Origin: Gammaproteobacteria bacterium
GTDB taxonomy: Bacteria; Pseudomonadota; Gammaproteobacteria; Steroidobacterales; Steroidobacteraceae
Direction of reading: 5' to 3'
Length of the DNA stretch: 64,000 nucleotides
Assembly (NCBI GenBank): GCA_947452065.1
Contig: CANGBB010000009.1
Coordinates: forward strand, 42,064-106,063
Positions 51,286 through 59,752 of this stretch are shown one piece after another. Numbering within the stretch: the first letter of the stretch is position 1; each line of letters starts with the position of its first letter. Under the pieces are notes generated by a model. That model ran no database searches and was not told the origin of the DNA. It saw only the letters and a program-made list of their open reading frames with translations. The position numbers and the translations under genes were made by a program.

Positions 51286-51999
51286 ATGTCATTCATACTC
51301 GATGCTCTGAAAAAGTCCGAAGCCGAGAGACAACGTCAGGCCGGCCCCGCACTGCTCGAGATGCGCGTAGTTCGCCCTCAGCGACGCATCCCTCTGTGGC
51401 TCGTCGTACTCGGGGCTGTGCTGATCATCTTCAATCTCGGTGGCCTGCTCTGGCTCATGCTGCGGTCATCCCCCGGCGCGCAGCCAGCAGCGCCGGCGCC
51501 AGTGGCGCAGAGCAACGCCGGTACGGTCACTGGAGGTGCTACCGGAGTGCCGGGCGGAACTGTGCAGCTGGCCCCCGGCGAGCGATTGATCGTACCCGGC
51601 ACACTCGGCGCAGCCGGCTCCGTCGCCAATGACGGCAATGTGCCATTGCTGGCCGGCAGTGATGAAACAACCTCAGGCGCGGAGATCAATCCGGCGGATT
51701 TCGTGCCGGCCGCTGCCAGTGAACGCACCCGACCCCGCGGCGTTACACCGCGCAACTACGCCGACATTCGCAACACACTGCCGGCGCTGCGCCTCGACCT
51801 GCACGTCTACGACAACAGTCCGGCGCGGCGCTATGTGTTCGTGAACATGAAGCGGCTGGGCGAGGGAGAGTCGACTGCTGAAGGCGCGCGAGTAGTGGAA
51901 ATTACTCGCGAGGGTGCGGTGATGAGTTACCGCAACACCGAGTTCCTGCTCACCAGCGACTCCACTCCGGGGCAATCAACCCGGATTTCCGACCGCTAA
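51286..51999 (+). CDS. gspB: General secretion pathway protein GspB
   Basis: A 237-residue bitopic inner-membrane protein. The N-terminus MSFILDALKKSEAERQRQAG is the family signature, followed by a membrane helix (IPLWLVVLGAVLIIFNLGGL) and a periplasmic part with a variable linker and a conserved C-terminal domain (LPALRLDLHVYDNSPARRYV; GARVVEITREGAVMSYRNTE). Partner of GspA in secretin assembly. Its last 24 bp overlap the converging reductase gene. No gspC-N genes are in the window. Confidence 0.9.
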   Translation: MSFILDALKKSEAERQRQAGPALLEMRVVRPQRRIPLWLVVLGAVLIIFNLGGLLWLMLRSSPGAQPAAPAPVAQSNAGTVTGGATGVPGGTVQLAPGERLIVPGTLGAAGSVANDGNVPLLAGSDETTSGAEINPADFVPAAASERTRPRGVTPRNYADIRNTLPALRLDLHVYDNSPARRYVFVNMKRLGEGESTAEGARVVEITREGAVMSYRNTEFLLTSDSTPGQSTRISDR

Positions 52000-53220
52000 T
52001 AGCGCCTGCAGATTGCAGGATGGGTCAGCAACCTGCTCGGGAGTGGGTGAGATTCCCCGATCGAGCAGCTTGCGCGAGAGCATGTGCTCGGAGGGACGAT
52101 TCAGCGAATCCGCAGCAATCAAACGCTGATCACGATAGTAAAAGGCTGTGAAGCTGCGTCCCGCGATATCACCCCGTGTGGCTACCTGATCATAGCCGTG
52201 ACTCAATCCGACCATCTGTAATTTCATCTCGAATTGATCGGACCAAAACCAAGGCGTGGCGGTGAACGGTTGTTCCCGATCCAGCAATGCCGCTGCGGCT
52301 GCTTTGCCCTGCTCGACCGCATTCTGCACAGACTCGAGACGTATCAGCGTACCGTCAGCACGGCGACGTACCGTGCAGTCGCCCGCTGCCACCACATGTG
52401 CAGCGCTGGCTCGTGAGCAGTCATCAACGACAATGCCGCGCTCACACTCCAGACCTGCTGACTGCGCCAGCTGCATATTTGGTTCCACACCAATACCGAC
52501 CAGGACACAGCCAGCCGGTATGCGCCGCCCATCCTCCAGATGAACTGAATCCACCGTGTCCCGCTCGCCTTCCAGCGCTGTGATCTTCACATTGAACAGC
52601 AACTGCACGCCATGAGACTCGTGCAGAGCACGCGCTGCATCAGACACCAGTGGCGCCACCACTCGGGACATCAGCTTGCCCTGTCCTTCCAGCACCGTGA
52701 CCTCCACACCTCGCTTGCGCGCGGTCGCAGCCACCTCCAGTCCGATGAATCCACCGCCGATTACCACCAGCGGTCGGTTTTTCTGCTCGCATAAATCGAG
52801 CGCAGCGGACAATGCCACCGCATCCTCGACCGTCTTCAGGTTCAGTACGCCGCCCAGCGTTGCGCCCGGCAGCGATAGACGTCGCGGTTGCGCTCCAGTG
52901 CACAACGCAAGACCGCGATAGGTCAGGCGCTCGCCATCCTCGAGTTGAAGAGTCTGGGTCTGGCAATCGATGGCCTGCACACGTCTGTTCGTATGCAGCT
53001 CAATCTGCTTGCGCTGCAGATACTCCGGCCCACGGATCGTGATGCCAGACAGTTCCTGAGGCGCCAGAAGCCACTTCTTGGACAGCGGCGGACGGTTGTA
53101 GGGAATATGGGGCTCATCACCAAAGATGAGAATCCGGCCGTCAAAGCCATCCTGACGCAGTGAATCGGCGACCTGCAAACCAGCCTGGCCAGCACCGACA
53201 ATAATGATGGGAGCATTCAT
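51976..53220 (-). CDS. Ferredoxin/rubredoxin-type NAD(P)H reductase (FAD)
   Basis: A 414-residue flavoprotein of the BphA4/AlkT group that passes electrons from NAD(P)H to a ferredoxin or rubredoxin. FAD motif IIIVGAGQAGLQVADSLRQ, NAD(P) motif VVIGGGFIGLEVAATARKRG, a second FAD site at VVAAGDCTV, and the C-terminal SDQFEMKLQMVG-type region. The ATG at 53220 is taken; an in-frame GTG directly precedes it. The electron acceptor is not encoded nearby, so the partner oxygenase is unknown. Confidence 0.88.
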   Translation of the reverse strand: MNAPIIIVGAGQAGLQVADSLRQDGFDGRILIFGDEPHIPYNRPPLSKKWLLAPQELSGITIRGPEYLQRKQIELHTNRRVQAIDCQTQTLQLEDGERLTYRGLALCTGAQPRRLSLPGATLGGVLNLKTVEDAVALSAALDLCEQKNRPLVVIGGGFIGLEVAATARKRGVEVTVLEGQGKLMSRVVAPLVSDAARALHESHGVQLLFNVKITALEGERDTVDSVHLEDGRRIPAGCVLVGIGVEPNMQLAQSAGLECERGIVVDDCSRASAAHVVAAGDCTVRRRADGTLIRLESVQNAVEQGKAAAAALLDREQPFTATPWFWSDQFEMKLQMVGLSHGYDQVATRGDIAGRSFTAFYYRDQRLIAADSLNRPSEHMLSRKLLDRGISPTPEQVADPSCNLQALLAVGNPG

Positions 53221-53272
53221 CACGCAACAGGCTACCGAGATTCGCTGCGTGATGACAGCGCGACGCCGAGCT

Positions 53273-54103
53273 TCAGTCCTTGGGCGGTGGCGGCAAATCT
53301 GTCGGCGGCGTCATGTCAAAGCGCTGATAGCCGGTTTCCGGATCCACCGAGCGATCAAATGCCGGGCAGGCCGTGAAATCCGTCATCGTGTAGTTGCGGC
53401 GGCGCAGATACAGGTAGGTGACCTTCGCCGGCGCAGTGAGGGCATCCGGTGCTTCCAGCGTCGCATCCACCTGCAAGGTATCGGCATCTTTGAGGAACAT
53501 GCGCTCGGTAACGACCGCATTCCGACCCACCGGAATGCCGGCGATGTCCAAGGCATTGGCCTCGGGCCTGAGACCGACGGTTTTCACCACCAGTGTCTGG
53601 CCTTCCCAGTGGGCCACTGATGTGCCGGCATCAGTCGGCTCAGGCTTTTCGGGTAATGCGCGTCCATCTGTGTAGAGACGCCGCACCAGACCACCTTCCC
53701 AGATGACGGTCACTCGATCGCGCGTGAATAGAAACTCGATGCTGCCGTGAAAGCCGCCACTGTAGCCACCAAAAGTTGGCGGCTGACAATAGACTGAACG
53801 AATATCGAGCTGATTGGCACGAGACAGTTCGCCGTGCTGCCTGACACCGGCCTGTGCAGCGCTGCGCAGCACGGGCTGGAGCGCTGCGTTGGAATCCAAC
53901 AGCGCCTGTCGCATCGATCGCCAGCCACCGCTCCAGTCAGGCGTCACAGTTTTTGACGCTGTTACTGCGGATGGTGCCGACTTGGTCGTAGCAGCCGCCA
54001 CCGCTGTTGGAGTCGGCGGTGTGGCTGCATCACCCAGCGCGGCGAGCGTGAGACATAGCAACGCACCAGCGGCATACGCGCTTCGGGCAGCAGTATTGAT
54101 CAT
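53273..54103 (-). CDS. Secreted GHWEGDTLVVET-family protein (AHWEGQTLVVKT variant)
   Basis: A 276-residue exported protein (signal to LAALGDAA, then an Ala/Thr/Pro linker). Family landmarks in order: a cysteine segment SVYCQPPTFGGYSGG, IEFLFTRDRVTVIWEGGLVR, RLYTDGRALP, SVAHWEGQTLVVKT, VTERMFL and LEAPDALTAP, ending in a proline-rich tail. Its ATG overlaps the DUF6152 stop by four bases (ATGA), the tightest example of the pairing in this window. Function unknown. Confidence 0.78.
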   Translation of the reverse strand: MINTAARSAYAAGALLCLTLAALGDAATPPTPTAVAAATTKSAPSAVTASKTVTPDWSGGWRSMRQALLDSNAALQPVLRSAAQAGVRQHGELSRANQLDIRSVYCQPPTFGGYSGGFHGSIEFLFTRDRVTVIWEGGLVRRLYTDGRALPEKPEPTDAGTSVAHWEGQTLVVKTVGLRPEANALDIAGIPVGRNAVVTERMFLKDADTLQVDATLEAPDALTAPAKVTYLYLRRRNYTMTDFTACPAFDRSVDPETGYQRFDMTPPTDLPPPPKD

Positions 54104-54531
54104 GGCGTTTTCTTGTTCTTGTCGAAGGCGCTGGCACCACTTTGCCCCGGCGCGTCCGGCTCGTTATTAGTGACCTTACCATCCGCATGAACAGCGCGGA
54201 TAAAGGCACCACCGTTGCGGCCATCTTTCAGGGGGAAGTATTCGACCGTGAGCTTTTCACCCGGAGCCAGCGTCTCGGGTGTCCAGCCATAACGCCGCAG
54301 TTCGGCCACACCGCTGCTTTCGAATGAATACAGGTCGTAGCCGTTTTTACCCTTCACATACAGCCAAACGAATGTATGCGGATTCGTCCATTCGAGCTTG
54401 GCGACGACACCATCGATGGTACGTCGCTGCGACATGTCGAACAGTGCATAGGAGTGATGCGACAGTGCGGGAGTTGCCACTCCCAGCAATACCAAAGCCA
54501 TAGCCAGACCAGACTTGCGGCTGCGATTCAT
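54100..54531 (-). CDS. Small secreted DUF6152-family protein
   Basis: A 143-residue exported protein: signal to ALSHHSYALFDMSQRR, then VVAKLEWTNPHTFVWLYVKG, a LRRYGWTPETLAPGEKLTVE segment, FPLKDGRNGGAFI and a polar Lys-rich tail (FDKNKKTP). Overlaps the following GHWEGDTLVVET-family gene by ATGA, so both are made from one message. Function unknown. Confidence 0.82.
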   Translation of the reverse strand: MNRSRKSGLAMALVLLGVATPALSHHSYALFDMSQRRTIDGVVAKLEWTNPHTFVWLYVKGKNGYDLYSFESSGVAELRRYGWTPETLAPGEKLTVEYFPLKDGRNGGAFIRAVHADGKVTNNEPDAPGQSGASAFDKNKKTP

Positions 54532-54600
54532 GCAGCACCCCCCGCTGTTATGCGGCGACTTTCATGTCGCCTTATCAGCGGATGCTAGCACACGTCGCTC

Positions 54601-55620
54601 CTAGCCAACGCCCACGACCATGACGGTGAGGTTGCCATCCCGATCACCCGCCAGCAGCGTCTTTCCATCGGCGGAAAAGCGCAGCAGCACAATTTCGTCA
54701 CTTAACAGATCGGCATCCACCGGCTCATCTGCGAAACCCGGACGCCACAGCAACAGCCGGCAATCGCGGCCGGCGCTGGCCAGATAGGGGCCTTTTGGAG
54801 CGCAGATCATTTGCATGATGCGGTCCGTATGGCCGTTCAATTGAATGGGCTCGCTGCCCTCGGGCCCGCGACCGGCAAACTCCCAGACGATGATGCTGCG
54901 ATCAGCCGCGGTGGCCAAATATTTGCCGTTGGCACTCCAGCCCGTGTGCGCGACCTTGGCGCCATACCCTTTCATCTCCGACTGCTTGCCGGTGACGATG
55001 TTCCAGAAGTGCACGGTGCCGTCCTGCAGACCGGAAGCCAGTACGCTGCCATCGGGGCGCCAACTGGCCGTCAGACAAGCCCCCTTCCAGTCATAGGAGC
55101 GCGACACTACCGGCGTAGTGATGCGATGCACCCGCACCCCGCCGTTGCAGGCTGCTGCCACCTCAGTGGACTTGGGCCGCCACGCCAGCGCGGCAATGTT
55201 TCCCGCATGACCCGCGATCAGCGTTTGTTCGACCCCGGCACTGTCGAAGATATGTAGCCGCGTGGCATTACCGACGGCAAGCAACTTGCCGTTACCCGAG
55301 AAAGCCAGATGCTCAGTCCATTCGCGGTGGGTATGGATGACACGCGAATCAGTGTTGCGCGAATCCCATAGACGCACAGCACCATCCTGGCCACTGCTGG
55401 CAAACAGCGCTCCTGCAGGCTGCCAGGCCAGCGCCAGCGCGCCGCCTGCATGTTCACCCATGCGTTCGACGTTGCCGGCTGCGCGCAGGCTGACGCGAAA
55501 CACACCGCCTTCGCCGCCCGCCACCACCACCGTGGCGCCATCCGGCGAAAACGCAGCATCGACTGGATACTCCCCCAGCGCGAGCTGCACACGACGCTGC
55601 AGCAACGGAACGCTATTCAT
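54601..55620 (-). CDS. WD40-repeat protein next to a COG0523 GTPase
   Basis: A 339-residue cytoplasmic beta-propeller with about seven WD40 blades (for example DAAFSPDGATVVVAGGEGG, ALAWQPAGALFASSGQDGA, VRLWDSRN, TVHFWNIVTG, SIIVWEF, CRLLLWRPG). No signal peptide. It lies 9 bp downstream of the COG0523 GTPase on the same strand, an association suggesting that the propeller serves metal delivery, perhaps as scaffold for the client protein (inference). Confidence 0.85.
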   Translation of the reverse strand: MNSVPLLQRRVQLALGEYPVDAAFSPDGATVVVAGGEGGVFRVSLRAAGNVERMGEHAGGALALAWQPAGALFASSGQDGAVRLWDSRNTDSRVIHTHREWTEHLAFSGNGKLLAVGNATRLHIFDSAGVEQTLIAGHAGNIAALAWRPKSTEVAAACNGGVRVHRITTPVVSRSYDWKGACLTASWRPDGSVLASGLQDGTVHFWNIVTGKQSEMKGYGAKVAHTGWSANGKYLATAADRSIIVWEFAGRGPEGSEPIQLNGHTDRIMQMICAPKGPYLASAGRDCRLLLWRPGFADEPVDADLLSDEIVLLRFSADGKTLLAGDRDGNLTVMVVGVG

Positions 55621-55629
55621 TCAGGTGCA

Positions 55630-57042
55630 TCACTTCGCGATACAGGATTCGAGACCAGCTTCGAGTTCGTTGCGATCAAGATTCCGGCCGATGAACACCA
55701 TGCGATTGGTCCGGGTGTCGCCACCCCAGGGCCGCTCCAACTTGCCGTCGAAGATCATATGCACGCCATGGAACACATAGCGACGCGGCTCGCCCTTGAA
55801 AGCAAGAATGCCCTTCATGCGGAGGATGTCAGCGCCGCGACTCTGCAGCAGATAGGACAGCCAGTCGTTCACCTTTCGGGAATCCAGTTCGCGAGGCTCG
55901 ACGATACCGATTGAACCCACCTCGGCCTCGTGATGATGCGATCCGAATTCGCGCTCGGCCACCGGCGCGACGCCATGAACATGGAAACCGAACTCAGCAG
56001 GCGCATGTTCGATGAACATCACCCAGTAACCCGCCTCGGGCAGGTTCAATGCAAACTCACCGCCCTCATCCCACTCCAGTGCGCACAGTCGCCCCGGCGG
56101 AATAGCTTCGCCGCTGCTCACTTTCAGCGGCTCGCCGCCAAAAGACGTGGCTGCAATATCGGCCAGCCCATCGATACCAGCGGCGCCCTTCTCGACGGAC
56201 TGCAGTACTACGAAGCGAACGCCATGCAGCGCTTCGCCGTGATCGTGTCCGCAATCAGGGCCGTGCTCGTGCTCATGGCTGCAGGCTGGGCCGTGCTCAT
56301 GCCCATGGTCATGGCCATGCCCATGATGAGCACCCGTATGCAGCAACACCGTTCCAGCCTTCAATTCATAGGCGCCCGCCCATTCAAACGGTCGCGGCGC
56401 TTCAAGGAATTTTTCATCCAGCTGCAGGGCGCGATCCAGGTCGAACGCACCAAGGTTGAGCACCTTCTCCAGCGGAAGCTCTGCATTTTTTGTGCGCACG
56501 ATAGGCGCCGTTGCATTGATCGCGCGCAGTTCACGCTCGACCGCGGCCAGCGTCTCCGGCGTGACCAAATCGGTCTTGTTGAGGAGCATTACGTCGGCAA
56601 AGGCCACCTGCTCCACCGCCGCCTGCGCGCTGCGCAGCTGTCCGGCAATGTGATGCGCATCGACCAGTGTCACGATTGCGTCTAGCGCGTAGTCTTCTTT
56701 CAGGTCTTCGTCGACGAAGAAGGTTTGAGCGACCGGACCGGGATCCGCGAGACCGGTGGTCTCAACCAACACGTAATCGAAGCGCTCACGCCGCTTGCGC
56801 AACTGACCGAGTACGCGAATCAAATCGCCGCGCACCGTGCAGCAGATACAGCCGTTGGCCGTCTCGAAGATTTCTTCCTGCGCACCGATGACGAGATCGT
56901 GATCCACGCCGACGGCACCGAACTCGTTCTCGATGACAGCGATGCGTTTGCCGTGATTCTCGGACAGGATGCGGTTCAACAGCGTCGTCTTGCCGGAGCC
57001 CAGAAAACCGCTCAACACGGTGACGGGAATGCGCTTGGCCAT
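55630..57042 (-). CDS. COG0523 (CobW/ZNG1-like) GTPase with His-rich metal-binding stretch
   Basis: A 470-residue G3E-family P-loop GTPase. Walker A GFLGSGKTTLLNR, the metal-binding CICC motif (NGCICCTVRGD), Switch/Walker B region ETTGLADPGPV and the NKTD specificity motif (LLNKTDLVTP) are intact. Between the GTPase and C-terminal CobW_C domains lies a His-rich stretch of about 40 residues (HHGHGHDHGHEHGPACSHEH) that likely binds zinc or another divalent metal. The protein is longer than typical 320-400-residue members. It probably inserts or buffers metal, zinc being the best guess. Followed by the WD40 gene, preceded by a 52-codon ORF. Confidence 0.9.
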   Translation of the reverse strand: MAKRIPVTVLSGFLGSGKTTLLNRILSENHGKRIAVIENEFGAVGVDHDLVIGAQEEIFETANGCICCTVRGDLIRVLGQLRKRRERFDYVLVETTGLADPGPVAQTFFVDEDLKEDYALDAIVTLVDAHHIAGQLRSAQAAVEQVAFADVMLLNKTDLVTPETLAAVERELRAINATAPIVRTKNAELPLEKVLNLGAFDLDRALQLDEKFLEAPRPFEWAGAYELKAGTVLLHTGAHHGHGHDHGHEHGPACSHEHEHGPDCGHDHGEALHGVRFVVLQSVEKGAAGIDGLADIAATSFGGEPLKVSSGEAIPPGRLCALEWDEGGEFALNLPEAGYWVMFIEHAPAEFGFHVHGVAPVAEREFGSHHHEAEVGSIGIVEPRELDSRKVNDWLSYLLQSRGADILRMKGILAFKGEPRRYVFHGVHMIFDGKLERPWGGDTRTNRMVFIGRNLDRNELEAGLESCIAK

Positions 57043-57048
57043 GGCCCT

Positions 57049-57207
57049 CTACCTCGAACGCAGACGCTGCAGAAGCCGGGACATCCCCGGCAGGCGCAGC
57101 AGATTCAACAGCAGCATCCAGGCGATGCGCGGTCCCAAACGAGCCGGCGTTGGCGTCACGGCCGCAAAGAATTCTCGGCTGACGTCGCGCTGTACGGGCA
57201 GGGTCAT
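57049..57207 (-). CDS. Small 52-residue basic protein, unrecognised
   Basis: A short frame from MTLPVQRDVSREFFAAVTPT to LLQRLRSR. It fills the gap between the methyltransferase (stop at 57240) and the GTPase gene (start 57042) with 32 and 6 bp to spare, all on one strand. The C-terminal half has an amphipathic helix (IAWMLLLNLLRLPGMSRLL) flanked by arginines, which might touch the membrane. No clear Shine-Dalgarno sequence. Real as a translated gene is plausible from the fit but unproven. Confidence 0.45.
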   Translation of the reverse strand: MTLPVQRDVSREFFAAVTPTPARLGPRIAWMLLLNLLRLPGMSRLLQRLRSR

Positions 57208-57239
57208 TGATCGATGTCTCGTAATCGGGAAGGCCCGCG

Positions 57240-57827
57240 CTAGATGCGCGGCGCCTTGTCCATTTCCCAAGCGAGCAGCGGTGCGCCGCGCTTGATCCAC
57301 ATGCCGCAGCCCAGCGGATCAAAGTGCTTCTGCAACTGTCGGCGGTACCAGTTGCCCGCTCGCAGACCCAGCACCTTGTCAGTCTTTTCCTGTTCGCAGT
57401 TTTCCTGCCAGTCTTCTCGCGTCAACGCGCTGAAGTACATAACCCCGCGGCACCAGCGAGCCAGGTTCGCGATCGCCTTGGCGGCATCACGGTCGTTCAG
57501 GTATTGCAGCACGTCGTAGCAGACCACCAGCTCGAAACGCTGGCTGGTTCGCCAGCTGTGTACTGAGCCGTGGTGCCAGCCGAAGCGCTCGCATAGATAC
57601 TCGCTGTATTCCATGCCGACATACTCGGCCTTCTTGAAGGCTTTCAGCAGCGGCTTGCGCAGCAGGCCCATACCGCAGCCGGCATCCAGTATGGTGCGCA
57701 CCGGCAGCTCCAGATAGTTGACCGCGGCAGCGATCAGCTCAGCGCGGCGCCTGTTCTCACCCTCCGTGATCACCGCGGTGCGGGGGTTGGAGTAGAAGCG
57801 CTCGTAGTACTGTTTATCAAAAGGCAT
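57240..57827 (-). CDS. Class I SAM-dependent methyltransferase
   Basis: A 195-residue cytoplasmic methyltransferase. The SAM-binding motif I is TILDAGCGMGLLRKPL, followed by VGMEYSEYLCERFGW (motif II-like acidic turn), FELVVCYDVLQYLNDRDA (motif IV region) and a C-terminal part rich in aromatic residues. The start MPFDKQYYERFYSNP (57827) is taken instead of the frame-open codons before it. Head of the operon that continues with the 52-codon ORF, GTPase and WD40 genes. Substrate unknown; divergent from rimO. Confidence 0.83.
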   Translation of the reverse strand: MPFDKQYYERFYSNPRTAVITEGENRRRAELIAAAVNYLELPVRTILDAGCGMGLLRKPLLKAFKKAEYVGMEYSEYLCERFGWHHGSVHSWRTSQRFELVVCYDVLQYLNDRDAAKAIANLARWCRGVMYFSALTREDWQENCEQEKTDKVLGLRAGNWYRRQLQKHFDPLGCGMWIKRGAPLLAWEMDKAPRI

Positions 57828-57876
57828 CGGGAATATCCGCGGCACCATGTAAACTGGCTAAAACGCATTGTAGACC

Positions 57877-59211
57877 ATGAAAGACCCAACTGAACGCACT
57901 GTTGCCACGCCCAGCGTGGGTTTTGTCAGCCTAGGCTGCCCCAAAGCACTGGTGGACTCGGAACGCATCATCAGCGAGCTGAAGATGCGCGGTTACGGCA
58001 TTTCACCGGATTACGGCGGGGCCGATCTGGTGGTAGTGAATACCTGTGGCTTCATCGACTCGGCCATCGACGAGTCGCTGGATGCCATCGGCGAAGCCCT
58101 GCAGCAGAATGGCCGCGTGATCGTGACCGGCTGCCTTGGCGTGAAGCCCGAAACGATCCTTTCGCGCCATCCGAAAGTGCTGGCCGTTACTGGCCCCCAT
58201 GCCACCGAGCAGGTGCTGGCTGCCGTCAACACTCACTTGCCGCAGCCGCATGACCCGTTCGTTGATCTGGTGCCGCCGGCCGGCGTGCGTCTCACTCCGC
58301 GCCACTATGCTTACCTGAAGATTTCCGAAGGCTGCAACAACCGCTGCAGCTTCTGCATCATTCCCGCACTACGTGGCGATCTGGCCAGCCGGCCCATCGA
58401 CGAGGTGCTCCGCGAGGCCGAACAGCTGGTTGCCAGCGGCGTGAAGGAACTGCTGGTCATCTCGCAGGACACCAGTGCCTATGGGAGTGATCTGCGCTAT
58501 CGCGCGGTGGACTGGAAGGGGCGACGCATCGAGACCCGCTTCCTAGATCTGGCACGCGAACTGGGCGAGCTGGGTGTCTGGGTGCGCATGCACTATGTAT
58601 ATCCGTACCCGCACGTGGACGCCGTGCTGCCATTGATGGCTGAAGGCAAGGTGCTGCCCTACCTGGACATCCCTTTTCAGCATGGCAGTCCGTCAGTACT
58701 CAAGCGCATGCGCCGACCCGCCCATGCCGAGAATACGCTCAAGCGCATTGAGTCCTGGCGCGCCCAGTGCCCGGAACTCACGCTACGCAGCACTTTCATC
58801 GTCGGCTTCCCGGGCGAAACAGATGCGGAATTCGAAGAACTACTGCAGTGGATCGACGCCGCGCAGCTCGACCGTGTGGGCTGCTTCAAGTACTCGCCCG
58901 TTGAAGGCGCAACCGCTAACGATATCGCCGCCGCGGTCCCTGATGAGGTGATGGAAGAGCGTCACGCACGATTCATGGAGCGCGCCGCCGCCATCAGCAG
59001 TGCGCGTCTGGCCAAGCGTGTCGGACAAACAGTGCAAGTACTTGTGGATCGCATGGAAGGCAGCGTCGCCATCGCACGTACCGCCGGCGATGCACCAGAG
59101 ATCGACGGTGTGGTGCGCATCCGCAAGGCGCGCGGACTGAAGACTGGCGACTTTGCCCATGTGCGCATCATTGGCGCGGACGACTACGATCTGGTCGCTG
59201 AGCCCCAGTGA
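57877..59211 (+). CDS. rimO: Ribosomal protein S12 methylthiotransferase RimO
   Basis: A 444-residue radical-SAM enzyme that methylthiolates an aspartate of ribosomal protein S12. Three N-terminal cysteines for the auxiliary cluster occur in [17 protein letters not shown] and TGCLG; the radical-[11 protein letters not shown] is at about residue 150; a C-terminal TRAM domain covers about the last 70 residues ([14 protein letters not shown]). The length is normal. Cytoplasmic. The stop is 5 bp from the converging DUF805 gene. Confidence 0.95.
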   Translation: MKDPTERTVATPSVGFVSLGCPKALVDSERIISELKMRGYGISPDYGGADLVVVNTCGFIDSAIDESLDAIGEALQQNGRVIVTGCLGVKPETILSRHPKVLAVTGPHATEQVLAAVNTHLPQPHDPFVDLVPPAGVRLTPRHYAYLKISEGCNNRCSFCIIPALRGDLASRPIDEVLREAEQLVASGVKELLVISQDTSAYGSDLRYRAVDWKGRRIETRFLDLARELGELGVWVRMHYVYPYPHVDAVLPLMAEGKVLPYLDIPFQHGSPSVLKRMRRPAHAENTLKRIESWRAQCPELTLRSTFIVGFPGETDAEFEELLQWIDAAQLDRVGCFKYSPVEGATANDIAAAVPDEVMEERHARFMERAAAISSARLAKRVGQTVQVLVDRMEGSVAIARTAGDAPEIDGVVRIRKARGLKTGDFAHVRIIGADDYDLVAEPQ

Positions 59212-59216
59212 AGAAG

Positions 59217-59582
59217 TCAGGACAAATCTGACGCCGCCGGAGAAAACGGGTCCGGGCCATAATCATTCGGGCCTACCGTTCCCTTCTTGCAACACCAGAC
59301 CAGCAGGACAATGGTTCCAACCAGCGGGACCAGATAGATCCAATACCACCATCCGCTCCTGCCCACATCATGGAGCCGTCGTACGAAGACGGATATCGCC
59401 GGAAGAATGGTGCCTAATGATGCCGCAATCAGGATGCGGTTTCCGAGCACAGCTGCCACCACGTAAAGCAGCAAAAGAAAGAGGGAAAACCACCAATATT
59501 CAGACCTAGAAGCGCGCCCACGAAATTCCGCGTACTTCCTAAAACAGATCTTCACGGATTCAACGAATGTCATTTCAGCCAC
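59217..59582 (-). CDS. DUF805 membrane protein
   Basis: A 121-residue inner-membrane protein with the DUF805 signature: YAEFRGRASRSEYWWFSLF, then helices (LFLLLLYVVAAVLG), RRLHDVGRSGWWYW and a C-terminal GTVGPNDYGPDP. The start is taken as GTG at 59582, because AAGGAG lies six bases before it (59589-59594); the ATG three codons later is 15 bases away. The gene is visibly less GC-rich than its neighbours, hinting at a different origin. Function unknown. Confidence 0.85.
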   Translation of the reverse strand: MAEMTFVESVKICFRKYAEFRGRASRSEYWWFSLFLLLLYVVAAVLGNRILIAASLGTILPAISVFVRRLHDVGRSGWWYWIYLVPLVGTIVLLVWCCKKGTVGPNDYGPDPFSPAASDLS

Positions 59583-59588
59583 TATGAA

Positions 59589-59607
59589 CTCCTTGAATTA
59601 AATTCAA
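59589..59607 (-). promoter_or_regulatory. Ribosome-binding site and 15-bp palindrome before DUF805
   Basis: AAGGAG (59589-59594) decides the GTG start. Overlapping it is the perfect odd palindrome TTGAATT-A-AATTCAA (59593-59607), which could be an operator or part of an AT-rich promoter. Confidence 0.45.
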
Positions 59608-59752
59608 TGCCCGGACATCAGCTTTCTGAGCTCCAGCTCGATCGCGGCGAACACGCTTAGCCAGTCATCACGCTGGGACTATCTGCACAGGAAGAGGAAG
59701 GCTTCTTTGTTGAGTTCTTTGGTTTGCGCGAGAGCACCCTGCCGACCCGCTC

